Assembly (NCBI GenBank): GCA_964390645.1
Contig: CAYMLL010000149.1
Location: 1 to 18,132, forward strand
Reading direction: 5' to 3'
Length of the DNA: 18,132 nucleotides
Source: CAYMLL01 sp964390645
GTDB lineage: Bacteria; Planctomycetota; UBA8108
Position numbers and translations under genes: made by a program. Under the pieces are notes generated by a model. That model ran no database searches. It saw only the letters and a list, made by a program, of their open reading frames with translations, and had not been told where the DNA came from. Shown here piece after piece: positions 7,166-14,011 of this stretch; positions within the stretch are counted from its first letter, which is position 1, and each line of letters starts with the position of its first letter.

Positions 7166-8354
7166 ATGGTACGGACCGACGACCCTTCCCCCGACTCGAT
7201 TCCCTCCTCGCCCCTCGACATCTACATCGTCGCGCTGATCATCGCCCTGCTGCCACTCTCTGCGCCCGGGCTCCACGCTCAGGCGGAGTTCGTTCGCGGC
7301 GACATCAACGCCGACGGTCAGCTGTCGATCGCCGACGCCACGATGTGGTTTTGTGTAATTTTCTGCGACTTCTGGCCGGTGAGCTGCGCCGACGTCGCCG
7401 ACGTCGACGACAACGGAAGCGTCGATCTCGGCGACCTCGCTCTCACCTGGAGCTTTCTCTTCGGGCCGTCCGACCCGGCCTCCACGATCCCGGCGCCGGT
7501 TCCCGGGCCGGGTCTCGACCCGACGGAAGACGGGCTCGGCTGCGAGAGTCAAGAGGTGATCGCGGTGATCGAGGGCGACGATCGTCTGTCGCTCGATTCC
7601 GTCGGCGGCGCGCCGGGCAAGCTCGTCCGTGTACCGCTGCGCCTGACGACGTCGGTGGTCACCGGGGGTCTGCAGGTCGCCGTGCGCTTCGATCGCACCC
7701 TCTTCACGCCCGTCGACCTCACCGCGCTCGAGGAAATCGAGCGTCTCGAGCTGATAAAGGGCGGAACCGTGCTCGACGACGACCGGGGGACGCGGTCGCT
7801 GTCCTTCATCGACCAGCGCAGCACCGATGATCAGGACGTCCTCTGGGTCGGCTATCTCTACGGTCTCCTTCCTCCGGAGGTCGTCGGTCCGGGGGAGGAC
7901 CTGCACGTGCTCAACATCCCGGGGTACGTCTCGCCCGACGCCAGAGCCGGCGACGTAATCCCGCTGGAGCTCGTCGAGCTCGTGGAGATGGACGGCCTGA
8001 CGATGCACAGCGAGGTCGCCGCCGGATGGCGCGCGCGTCGCGTCATCGACCTCGGAGAGGGCTCGATCACCGTCGCCGAGGCCTTCGTCCGAGGCGACGG
8101 CAACGTCGACGGCCGCATCGATCTCTCGGATGCGATCCACACCCTCCGGACGCTCTTCGTGGGAGACGCCGTGATCGACTGCCTCGACGCGGCGGACTTC
8201 GACGACGATTCGAGCGTCGACGTCTCCGACGCCAATCTCGACTCTCGACCGCCTTTTTCTCGGCGGCCGCGGACCAGCCGCTCCCTATCCCGCGTGCGGT
8301 GCGGATCCGAGCGACGACTCGCTCGATTGCGTGTCCTATCCGCCTTGCGATTGA
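7166..8354 (+). CDS. Exported dockerin-like/cohesin-like protein, broken by a one-base frameshift at 8240
   Basis: Residues 17-40 form a signal segment ending in AQA. Residues 42-100 are a pair of dockerin-type calcium loops (FVRGDINADGQLSIAD; DVADVDDNGSVDLGD) closing with DPTEDGLGC. Residues 135-300 look like a beta-rich cohesin-type domain. From 307 a second pair begins (FVRGDGNVDGRIDLSDA; DAADFDDDSSVDVSDANL). After CTC at 8237-8239 the frame turns to arginine-rich nonsense that stays open to 8431. Skipping G8240 restores TLDRLFLGGRGPAAPYPACG and then ADPSDDSLDCVSYPPCD before TGA at 8352-8354, exactly the expected closing module. The intact product would be 395 residues. The start at 7166 has GAGGGG six bases upstream; an ATG at 7136 lacks such a site. 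Dockerin-like pairs in this setting are taken as calcium-folded envelope modules, not evidence of a cellulosome. Confidence 0.85.
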
Positions 8355-8366
8355 GGAGATCTCCTC
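8353..8366. repeat. 14-base perfect palindrome at the restored stop codon
   Basis: GAGGAGATCTCCTC reads the same on both strands and begins inside the restored TGA of the dockerin-like gene. It may take part in ending that transcript, together with the hairpin at 8401-8420. Confidence 0.45.
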
Positions 8367-8400
8367 GGGCGGGGCGCACTGCCGCCGGCGGGGCTCGGGT

Positions 8401-8420
8401 CGCGTCGGGCTTCCGACGCG
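8401..8420 (+). terminator. GC-rich hairpin after the dockerin-like gene
   Basis: CGCGTCGG (8401-8408) pairs perfectly with CCGACGCG (8413-8420) around a GCTT loop, 46 bases after the restored stop and just before a promoter-like sequence. There is no following U-tract, so intrinsic termination is only possible, not shown. Confidence 0.4.
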
Positions 8421-8427
8421 CCGGGCC

Positions 8428-8456
8428 TTGACACGACGGCCCTCGTCAGGTCTCAT
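8428..8456 (+). promoter_or_regulatory. Promoter candidate for the TMEM14-like gene pair
   Basis: A perfect -35 box TTGACA (8428-8433) is followed after 17 bases by TCTCAT (8451-8456), four of six matches to TATAAT. Transcription would start near 8463, about 105 bases before the first GTG start. Confidence 0.45.
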
Positions 8457-8567
8457 CTCGCTGCTCGTGCCGGACGTGGTGGTGGCGGATCTTCCCTGCG
8501 ACGAAGGGCGGCGTCCTCTTGGCTGGCTTCCCTTCGACCGGCGCGGTCCCGGAGTGGGCCTCCCGGA

Positions 8568-8930
8568 GTGGAGGCGGCTGTCCCGAAGCGAGAAGAGCCC
8601 GTGGAACTTGCGCAGATCGTCATTCTCGTCTACGCCGCCCTGATGATCCTCGGCGGCTTCATGGGCTACAAGCTGGCCAGGTCCAAGGCCTCGCTGATCT
8701 CGGGATTGGCGAGCGGCGGCGTGCTGCTCGTCGCGCTCGGGTGGTCCTTCGGTAATCTGCAGGCCGGTACGTGGATCGGTATCGCCGTCAGCGCGGTGCT
8801 GACCCTGGTGTTCTTTCTGCGGGTCAAGAAGACCAGGAAGGTCATGCCGTCCGGCATGCTGCTCGTTGTCAGTTTCGCGGCGCTGGGGGTGCTGCTCTAC
8901 GCGGTGATCACGGAGGGGAGCGCGGCGTGA
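8568..8930 (+). CDS. TMEM14-like small membrane protein (first of tandem pair)
   Basis: A 120-residue protein with four predicted membrane segments (about 15-34, 42-60, 68-84 and 95-114). The pattern YAALMILGGFMGYKLARSKAS-LISGLASGG, the basic loop RVKKTRKV and the closing MPSGMLLVVS segment match the TMEM14/UPF0136 family of small helical-bundle membrane proteins. Eukaryotic members are linked to mitochondrial haem or fatty-acid handling, but bacterial members have no settled role. The start is a GTG at 8568; an in-frame GTG at 8601 (VELAQIV) is equally possible and would remove a polar leader. Neither has a strong ribosome site. The next gene is a related copy 16 bases downstream. Confidence 0.75.
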   Translation: MEAAVPKREEPVELAQIVILVYAALMILGGFMGYKLARSKASLISGLASGGVLLVALGWSFGNLQAGTWIGIAVSAVLTLVFFLRVKKTRKVMPSGMLLVVSFAALGVLLYAVITEGSAA

Positions 8931-8946
8931 GGCCGGGACGGAGGCG

Positions 8947-9324
8947 ATGAAGAAGGGTCAGATCATCTTGCTCGTCTACGCGGCCATCGTCGCCGCGGGC
9001 GGCTCGTCGGCGTACTTCTCGAAGGGCTCGATGCCGTCGCTGATCGCCGGCCTCGTCTGCGGTGGGCTGCTCGCGGCGAGCTACCTCGTCTCGCGTGCGA
9101 GGCTCGCGGCAGGATACGGGTCCGGCATCGTCGTCACCCTCGCGATGTGCGTCACCTTCGCCATCCGCTGGGAGAGCTCGGGGAAGATGATGCCTTCGGG
9201 GATGCTCTTTATCCTGAGCGTGGTCGTCCTCCTCCTGATGCTGACGGTGGGAAGGAAGGAGCTGGCGGGCGGCGCGGACGGCGGCGACTCGAGAAAGTCC
9301 TCGAGCGACCCGAACGAGTCCTAG
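8947..9324 (+). CDS. TMEM14-like small membrane protein (second of tandem pair)
   Basis: A 125-residue paralogue of the preceding gene. The shared pattern is QI(V/I)xLVYAA at the N-terminus, a glycine-rich second helix (SLIAGLVCGG) and KMMPSGMLFILS in the fourth helix. Four membrane segments fall at about 4-22, 29-47, 57-73 and 83-101. It ends with a hydrophilic Gly/Asp/Ser tail (about 105-125) that the first copy lacks. GGAGG overlaps the spacer just before the ATG, and the 16-base gap implies co-transcription. Its TAG stop shares the palindrome CTAG with the stop of the convergent pseudouridine synthase gene. Confidence 0.75.
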   Translation: MKKGQIILLVYAAIVAAGGSSAYFSKGSMPSLIAGLVCGGLLAASYLVSRARLAAGYGSGIVVTLAMCVTFAIRWESSGKMMPSGMLFILSVVVLLLMLTVGRKELAGGADGGDSRKSSSDPNES

Positions 9325-10010
9325 AGCGTCTCGAGCAGCGAGGCGTCGTGATCGGGCAGTCGCTTCAGGAAGCGTCGCAGATCGTCCGCCAGGGGCGCGA
9401 AGATCTCGAGACGCTCACCCGTTCTCGGGTGGTCGATCTCGAGTCGTGACGCGTGCAGGAACAGGCGTGGCAGCCCGTACTCCTCGCGGAAGAAGGTGTT
9501 GATCCGGCCCTTGCCGTAGCTCGTGTCACCGATGAGCTGGTGCGCGAGGTGCGAGAGGTGCCGGCGGATTTGATGGCGTCGGCCGGTGTGGATACGAACG
9601 CGCAGCAGCGAGCAGCGCGAGAGCTCCGCAATCTTCTCGAAGCTCGTGTGCGCCTCCTTCTTGACGCCGTTGTCCGCCGTCAGCGGGCGTCGCGTCTCGC
9701 CCTCGGCGGGAGTACCGCCACGTACGAGCGCCAGGTACTCCTTGCGCGTGTTCTTCCTCGCCATCATCGCCTGCAGATCGCGCGCGTCCTCGCTCGAGAG
9801 CGCGAAGGCGATGGCCCCCGAGACCGCGCGGTCGAGGCGATGCACCGGAAAGACGTGGAGGTCGAGCTGGTCGCGCAGCTCCTGCAGCAGGAATACCGTG
9901 TCGGACGACTCCTTCGTGCGGTGAACGAGCAGGCCGCCGGGCTTGTTGACGACGACGACGTGCTCGTCGCGATGGAGCACCTCGATCCCGGGGCCTCGCG
10001 GGGTGGTCAC
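9321..10010 (-). CDS. truC: RluA-family pseudouridine synthase, TruC-like
   Basis: Isomerises specific uridines in RNA; the closest family I recognise is TruC, which modifies U65 of some tRNAs. The protein starts at a GTG that overlaps the thioesterase stop by four bases (GTGA), giving 229 residues against about 260 for E. coli TruC. VLHRDEHVVVVNKPGGLLVHR is the typical N-terminal strand set, and HRLDR (57-61) contains the catalytic aspartate D60. Further matches to TruC are the spacing from FLLQELRDQ to HVFPVHRLDR, the TGRRHQIRRHL-SHLAH stretch with IGDTSYG, and RLFLHASRL. There is no S4 domain. The frame is open upstream to 10229, but that part overlaps the thioesterase and is arginine-rich shadow. 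TruC rather than RluA/C/D is an assignment by resemblance. Confidence 0.85.
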   Translation of the reverse strand: MTTPRGPGIEVLHRDEHVVVVNKPGGLLVHRTKESSDTVFLLQELRDQLDLHVFPVHRLDRAVSGAIAFALSSEDARDLQAMMARKNTRKEYLALVRGGTPAEGETRRPLTADNGVKKEAHTSFEKIAELSRCSLLRVRIHTGRRHQIRRHLSHLAHQLIGDTSYGKGRINTFFREEYGLPRLFLHASRLEIDHPRTGERLEIFAPLADDLRRFLKRLPDHDASLLETL

Positions 10011-10432
10011 GCCTGCTCTCCCCCCAGCGAGTCTCGTACGTCCGTCGGCAGGCGCTTCGGCCGGCCATTCTCGCCGAGGCTCGCGAGCACGGTGTGGCCG
10101 GTCGCGAGGAGCCTGTCGTCGGACGCGCGCGTGACGCGGTACTCGAATCGCAGGCGGACGCCGGTCGATGCGGTGAGCGTCGTCTCGATCAGCAGCTCGT
10201 CGTCGTAGCGAGCGGGTTCGTGGAAGCACGCGTCGACCTCGACCACCGGAAGGCGGACGCCGCGCGCTTCGAGATCCGCGTAGGACATGCCGTACTTGCG
10301 GATCAGGTCGGTGCGGCCGATCTCGAAGTAAGCGAAGTAGTTGGCGTGATAGACCATGCCCATCTGGTCGGTCTCGCCGTAGCGGACACGCGTGTGGGTG
10401 GTCGACGTCCGGGGAAGGGTCGGGTCCGACAT
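10007..10432 (-). CDS. YbgC-type 4-hydroxybenzoyl-CoA thioesterase family protein
   Basis: A 141-residue hot-dog-fold thioesterase that would hydrolyse acyl-CoA esters. The active-site segment YGETDQMGMVYHANYFAYFE (18-37) carries the expected catalytic aspartate D22 and the VYHANY signature, followed by GRTDLIRKYGMSY. YbgC family members often belong to the Tol-Pal envelope cluster, but no tol genes are present here, so the substrate is open. The ATG lacks a clear ribosome site. The upstream unknown gene ends 17 bases before it, and the TruC-like gene begins inside its stop, so the three form one unit. Confidence 0.88.
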   Translation of the reverse strand: MSDPTLPRTSTTHTRVRYGETDQMGMVYHANYFAYFEIGRTDLIRKYGMSYADLEARGVRLPVVEVDACFHEPARYDDELLIETTLTASTGVRLRFEYRVTRASDDRLLATGHTVLASLGENGRPKRLPTDVRDSLGGEQA

Positions 10433-10449
10433 CGGGAGTTCGGTTCGGC

Positions 10450-10740
10450 TCAGCGGTTTTCCGGCGCTCCGGAGGGCTCCATCTCGACGCGAGCGATCGC
10501 CGCCGTCTTGCCGGGGACCGGCGGCGTCATGTGTCCGTCAGGAAGCACCTGGAAGAGCTCCGGCTTGAAGTTCTCTACGAAGAGACGGGCGACATCCTCG
10601 TCGACGATGTGCAGACGGCCACGCTTGTGCCAGTAGAGGGTCTCGCCGTCCACTGTCGTGACGCGGATCTTGAATCGCCGGGCGGTGCCCGCGGCGGTGG
10701 TACCCGCGCGAAGGCGGTCACCTCTCTGGAAGATACCCAT
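10450..10740 (-). CDS. Conserved-looking hypothetical protein, 96 residues
   Basis: Not recognised. From the ATG at 10740 the protein opens with MGIFQRGDRLRAG and a basic stretch, then RFKIRVTTVDGETLYWHKRGRLHIVDEDVARLFV, which looks like a small alternating-strand domain, and a proline-rich tail (MTPPVPGKTAAI). It has no signal peptide, membrane segment or cysteines. A longer frame to 10920 is less likely because it runs into the promoter side of the divergent peptidase gene and is low-complexity. The start has only a weak ribosome site. It heads the unit with the thioesterase and pseudouridine synthase genes; being co-transcribed is the only hint to its role. Confidence 0.6.
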   Translation of the reverse strand: MGIFQRGDRLRAGTTAAGTARRFKIRVTTVDGETLYWHKRGRLHIVDEDVARLFVENFKPELFQVLPDGHMTPPVPGKTAAIARVEMEPSGAPENR

Positions 10741-10870
10741 CGCGGCGCTCGTTCGTGGCCGGTGGACCGTGAAGCTCCGGGTTGACCCCGAAGATCCTAT
10801 CATGGGCCGCGCGACCGGAGTAGCCTGTCGGCTCGAACCGAGGCCCCGACCGGGGACGGGGGGAGCGAGA

Positions 10871-12016
10871 TTGAGCCCGAACGACCTGCTGCTCCACTTC
10901 GAGTCCAGGTACGACGACATGCTCGCCGAACTCGGGGAGCTGGTCGCGATCGAGACGCCGTCTCACGACGCTGGCGCGATCTCCCGGTTCGTCGGCCGCT
11001 ACCGTACGGCTCTGGAGGACGTCGGGCTCGCGTGCCTCGAGCATCCGACGCCGCACGGTCCGTGCCTGAGCGCGGAGCTGCCGGGTGAGGATCCGGCCGT
11101 CGTGCTCGTGGGTCATTCGGACACGGTCTGGCCGCTCGGCGCGGTCGCCGATCGGCCGCCGACCCTCCGGGACGGCAAGCTCCTCGGTCCGGGCGTCTAC
11201 GACATGAAGGGCGGGCTCGTCCTCATCCTGGCCGCACTCCGTTTCCTCGCGGAGCACCGTGTCGAGCTGCGTCGGCGTCTGGTGGTGTTTCTCGCCTGCG
11301 ATGAGGAGAAGGGCGGCGTCTCGTCGCATCCGTTGATGGATCAGCTACTCGCGACGGACGCGACGGTCCTCGTGCCCGAGCCTCCCTGTCCGGACGGCTC
11401 GGTGAAGATCGAGCGCAAGGGCGTCGGCATCTACACGATTTGCATCGGCGGCCGGGAGGCGCACGCCGGCGTCGAGCCGCAGAAGGGCGTCAGCGCCATC
11501 GAGGAGATGTCGCGCCTGGTGCTCGATCTGCACGCCTGGAACGATCCGTCGCGGGGCATCTCGCTCAACGTCGGCAGGGTTGATGGCGGCACCGCGAGCA
11601 ACGTCGTCGCGGGTGAGGCGAGCTGCGACCTCGATGTCCGGTTCGCGCGGCCCGAGGACGGTGAGGACTTGCACCGGCGAGTCCTGGCGCTGCGCCCATC
11701 GCACCCCGAGGCGGCCATCGACATCGACGGCGGCGTCCTCTTTCCGCCGCTCGTGCCCACTGCGAAGAGCCGTGAGCTCGCCTCGATGGCCTGCGACCTC
11801 GCCCTGGAGCTCGGTGTCGAAATCGGCTCCGGCAGCTCCGGCGGCGGCAGCGACGGCTCCTATCTGGCCTCCCGTGGCCTGACGGTCATCGACGGCCTCG
11901 GGATCGACGGAGCCGGCGCGCACGCCACCAGCGAGCACATCGTGGCTGACCGCATCGCGTTTCGGGCCGCGCTGATGACGGGACTCGTGCTGGCGCTTGA
12001 CGAGCGGCGAGGCTGA
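10871..12016 (+). CDS. M20-family zinc metallopeptidase (carboxypeptidase G2/ArgE/DapE-like)
   Basis: Hydrolyses peptide or N-acyl amino-acid bonds with a two-zinc centre. In the 381-residue protein the expected ligands are present: H82 in GHSDTVWP, bridging D111 in GPGVYDMKGG, E145/E146 in CDEEKGG (general base and ligand), E170 in VPEP, and H351 in GAGAHATSEH. A dimerisation domain sits at about 180-290 (RKGVGIYTICIGGREAHAG). The overall pattern, especially GHSDTVWP and DEEKG, is closest to carboxypeptidase G2. No signal peptide is seen with this start. TTG at 10871 is chosen because GGGAG lies five bases upstream; an in-frame ATG at 10802 lacks a ribosome site. It is divergent from the unit to its left, and a hairpin follows the stop. 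The substrate cannot be told. Confidence 0.88.
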   Translation: MSPNDLLLHFESRYDDMLAELGELVAIETPSHDAGAISRFVGRYRTALEDVGLACLEHPTPHGPCLSAELPGEDPAVVLVGHSDTVWPLGAVADRPPTLRDGKLLGPGVYDMKGGLVLILAALRFLAEHRVELRRRLVVFLACDEEKGGVSSHPLMDQLLATDATVLVPEPPCPDGSVKIERKGVGIYTICIGGREAHAGVEPQKGVSAIEEMSRLVLDLHAWNDPSRGISLNVGRVDGGTASNVVAGEASCDLDVRFARPEDGEDLHRRVLALRPSHPEAAIDIDGGVLFPPLVPTAKSRELASMACDLALELGVEIGSGSSGGGSDGSYLASRGLTVIDGLGIDGAGAHATSEHIVADRIAFRAALMTGLVLALDERRG

Positions 12017-12027
12017 GTCGCGAGCAG

Positions 12028-12042
12028 CCGGAGATCCTCCGG
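12028..12042 (+). terminator. Hairpin just after the M20 peptidase stop
   Basis: CCGGAG (12028-12033) pairs with CTCCGG (12037-12042) around ATC, 11 bases past the stop. No U-tract follows, so it is a terminator candidate only. Confidence 0.4.
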
Positions 12043-12092
12043 GTGAGTGTGCGGCGACCGGGGAAACGGACCTGCGCCGAGGCGCTCCCGGA

Positions 12093-12109
12093 GTCTCGGC
12101 CGTCGAGAC
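12093..12109 (-). terminator. Hairpin just after the SDR epimerase stop
   Basis: CGAGAC/GTCTCG arms (12093-12098 with 12104-12109) enclose a five-base loop, eight bases past the stop of the minus-strand SDR gene. It mirrors the hairpin of the facing gene. No U-tract. Confidence 0.4.
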
Positions 12110-12117
12110 AGCCGTGG

Positions 12118-12969
12118 TCAGCGGCCGCTGCTCTCTCCGCTCAGCGATCGGAGCCCGGCTCGGTAGTCCGGGTATCGAAGCGTCACCCCGAGCTCCTCGA
12201 CGACCTTTCGTCGGCTGATTCGCTTGCCACGATCGCCGTCGTCCATCAGCTCCGGCGGCTCGACTCCGGCGAGCTCCGCGGCGTGGGTGTAGAACTCGCC
12301 CCGCGTCACGGGAAGGTCGTCGACTCCGAGGTAGATCTCGCCTTCTCGTCCGGCGATCGCGGCAGCAGCGACGAGCTCCGCCGCGTCGTCGATGTGGATC
12401 CAGCCCATGTACGCGTCGCGGCCCTTGCGGAGGCGCTCCCGGAAGCCTGGCCGTGTCAGCCACTCCAGCGGCGAGCGACCCGGTCCGTAGAGCCCCCCGA
12501 GGCGCACGATGATCGCGCCACGCTCGAGCAGCCGGCGCTCGCCTTCGCGGATCGAGATGTGGGGCTCGCGCTGCGGATCAGCGGGGCTCGACTCGTCGAG
12601 CAGCTCGCCGCCGCTCTGGTGGTAGACGCCGGTCGAGGAGACGTGGAGGAAGCGCGTCGTCGGTGTTGTACCGAGCGCTTCGAGGCAAAGAAGCGGACCG
12701 TCGAGGTACGCGGGTCGAGGGTCGCGACCTCTGCCGGCGGCGACGCTGTAGATGACCACGTCGCCTCGTAACCTCGCCAGCACCGAGTCGTCGAGGGACT
12801 CGACATCGAGGAGTGCTGCGTCGACGCCGAGCGATTCGAGCTCGTCGATTCGATCCCGGGTGCGCGTCGTCCCGGTGACGCGGTAGCCGCGTTGCGCGAG
12901 GATGGGCGCGACGCGCACACCGAGGTAGCCGCATCCGATAATCAGGGCTGATCCGGGCTCGTCGTTCAT
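12118..12969 (-). CDS. Atypical SDR NAD(P)-dependent epimerase/dehydratase (YeeZ-like)
   Basis: A 283-residue Rossmann-fold protein. The dinucleotide-binding loop is G12-C-G14-Y-L-G17 in ALIIGCGYLG, followed by TTRTRDR at the end of the second strand, where arginines suggest NADP binding. FLHVSSTGVYHQSGG (107-121) supplies the Ser and Tyr of the usual active site (Y116), but the lysine four residues later is missing, as in atypical SDRs of the YeeZ group; the catalytic role is therefore uncertain. VRLGGLYGPGRSPLEWL and WIHIDDAAELVAAA are typical of the substrate domain. ATG at 12969 places the glycine motif at the usual depth; a GTG at 13017 would add 16 residues. Neither start has a clear ribosome site. 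Confidence 0.8.
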   Translation of the reverse strand: MNDEPGSALIIGCGYLGVRVAPILAQRGYRVTGTTRTRDRIDELESLGVDAALLDVESLDDSVLARLRGDVVIYSVAAGRGRDPRPAYLDGPLLCLEALGTTPTTRFLHVSSTGVYHQSGGELLDESSPADPQREPHISIREGERRLLERGAIIVRLGGLYGPGRSPLEWLTRPGFRERLRKGRDAYMGWIHIDDAAELVAAAAIAGREGEIYLGVDDLPVTRGEFYTHAAELAGVEPPELMDDGDRGKRISRRKVVEELGVTLRYPDYRAGLRSLSGESSGR

Positions 12970-13192
12970 GCTGTCGGGCGGGTTCTCACGGCCAGAGGAT
13001 TCGTCGAGAGGTGTCACTTCCGACGGCTCACGATCCTGCTTTCACGAGCGAGTGTCCGCCCCGTCAGGGGGAGGCTGCGACCACGACCTCGGTCCTCCAC
13101 GCGCGCCGGTCCCATCTCGGCGCAGAGACTCTGCCGGCTGCCGGTACCGCGGCCGTGTCTTCGTCGGCTCGCGTCCGCTCGTTCTTCCAGAG

Positions 13193-13222
13193 TTGTACTC
13201 GCAAACGGTCCGGGGTTAGAGT
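13193..13222 (+). promoter_or_regulatory. Weak promoter candidate for the MgtC-family gene
   Basis: TTGTAC (13193-13198) and TAGAGT (13217-13222) are 18 bases apart, 35 bases before the ATG. The -35 box starts TTGT like those at 2867-2895 and 3003-3032. Matches are modest (three and four of six). Confidence 0.3.
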
Positions 13223-13257
13223 GGGCGCGATCCAGGAGCCCGAGGAGACCTTGCTCG

Positions 13258-13980
13258 ATGGACGGACTGTACCCTTGGTTCCACGACCTCAACAAGATCG
13301 ATCGGCTTCCGGAGGCGGTGGTCGGTCTGATCTGCCTCCTCTCGTCGGTGTTCTGCGGCGCGTTCATCGGCCTCGAGCGTCAGCGTCGGGAGAAGCCCGC
13401 CGGCCTGCGTACGGTGATCCTCATCACCCTCGGATCGACCATCTTCACGCTCGTCTCGTTGATGCTGGCGCGGAGCAAGCCGATCGCGGATCCGGCGCGG
13501 CTCGCGTCTCAGATCGTTCCCGGCATCGGGTTCCTGGGTGCCGGCGCGATCATCTACGCGCGGGGTCATCTCATCGGTCTCACGACCGGCGCCACGATCT
13601 GGGCCTGCGCGGCCGTCGGTGTCACGATCGGCAGTGGCTACGTCGCGGCTGGAGTCTTCTTCACGGTCGTCATCTTTCTGACACTGACGGTTCTTCAGAA
13701 GGTGGAGATCCTCCTCGGCGGCCGTTGTGAGCACGCCACGTTCACGGTGCGCTACCGTCCCGATTGCGGCAAGACCTGGGTACGGCTGCAGCATGTGCTC
13801 GATCGCTTCAATCTCGAGGATGTCGCGGTGCGTCACGTCTCGGCGTCGGGGGAGGAGCGCACTGTGGAGATCGACGTCTGCACCGTTCACCGCTCGCATC
13901 GCGGGATACTCAAGGAGATCGTCGACGACGACGAGGTGGTCGGGATCGAGTGCCGGCCGGCGCTTTGCCGGACGGCCTGA
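13258..13980 (+). CDS. MgtC/SapB-family inner membrane protein
   Basis: A 240-residue membrane protein. Four to five membrane segments fill residues 18-147. The family signature is clear: GAFIGLERQRREKPAGLRT (34-52), LITLGSTIFTLVS, SQIVPGIGFLGAGAIIYARG (84-103) and GLTTGATIWACAAVG (107-121). Residues 150-240 form a soluble ACT-like C-terminal domain ending in GIECRPALCR. Pathogen MgtC inhibits the F-type ATPase and supports growth in low magnesium; environmental members are numerous and mostly unstudied. GAGGAG lies ten bases before the ATG. It converges on the methyltransferase gene, with 31 bases between the stops. Confidence 0.92.
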   Translation: MDGLYPWFHDLNKIDRLPEAVVGLICLLSSVFCGAFIGLERQRREKPAGLRTVILITLGSTIFTLVSLMLARSKPIADPARLASQIVPGIGFLGAGAIIYARGHLIGLTTGATIWACAAVGVTIGSGYVAAGVFFTVVIFLTLTVLQKVEILLGGRCEHATFTVRYRPDCGKTWVRLQHVLDRFNLEDVAVRHVSASGEERTVEIDVCTVHRSHRGILKEIVDDDEVVGIECRPALCRTA

Positions 13981-14011
13981 CCGGGGCCGAATCGCCTGTC
14001 TCGACGAGCCA

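Noticed and set aside
5834..8140. 768-codon open frame on the minus strand
   Set aside because: It lies opposite the FG-GAP and dockerin-like genes, whose Asp/Gly/Val-rich codons give open antisense frames in GC-rich DNA. It has no recognisable domain, signal peptide or ribosome site.
7166..8354. Evidence for a cellulosome
   Set aside because: Dockerin-like and cohesin-like parts are in the same protein, with no scaffoldin or glycoside hydrolase nearby; such modules are common in exported proteins of non-cellulolytic bacteria.
8240..8431. C-terminal arginine-rich part of the uncorrected dockerin-like frame
   Set aside because: It is out of frame with the clear module ending, so it is not treated as a real domain.
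10011..10229. N-terminal extension of the TruC-like protein
   Set aside because: It would overlap the thioesterase gene by over 200 bases; the GTG at 10010 with a four-base overlap is the natural start.
10782..10803. TTGACC followed by TATCAT as a promoter for the M20 peptidase
   Set aside because: The boxes are only ten bases apart, too close for a sigma70 promoter.
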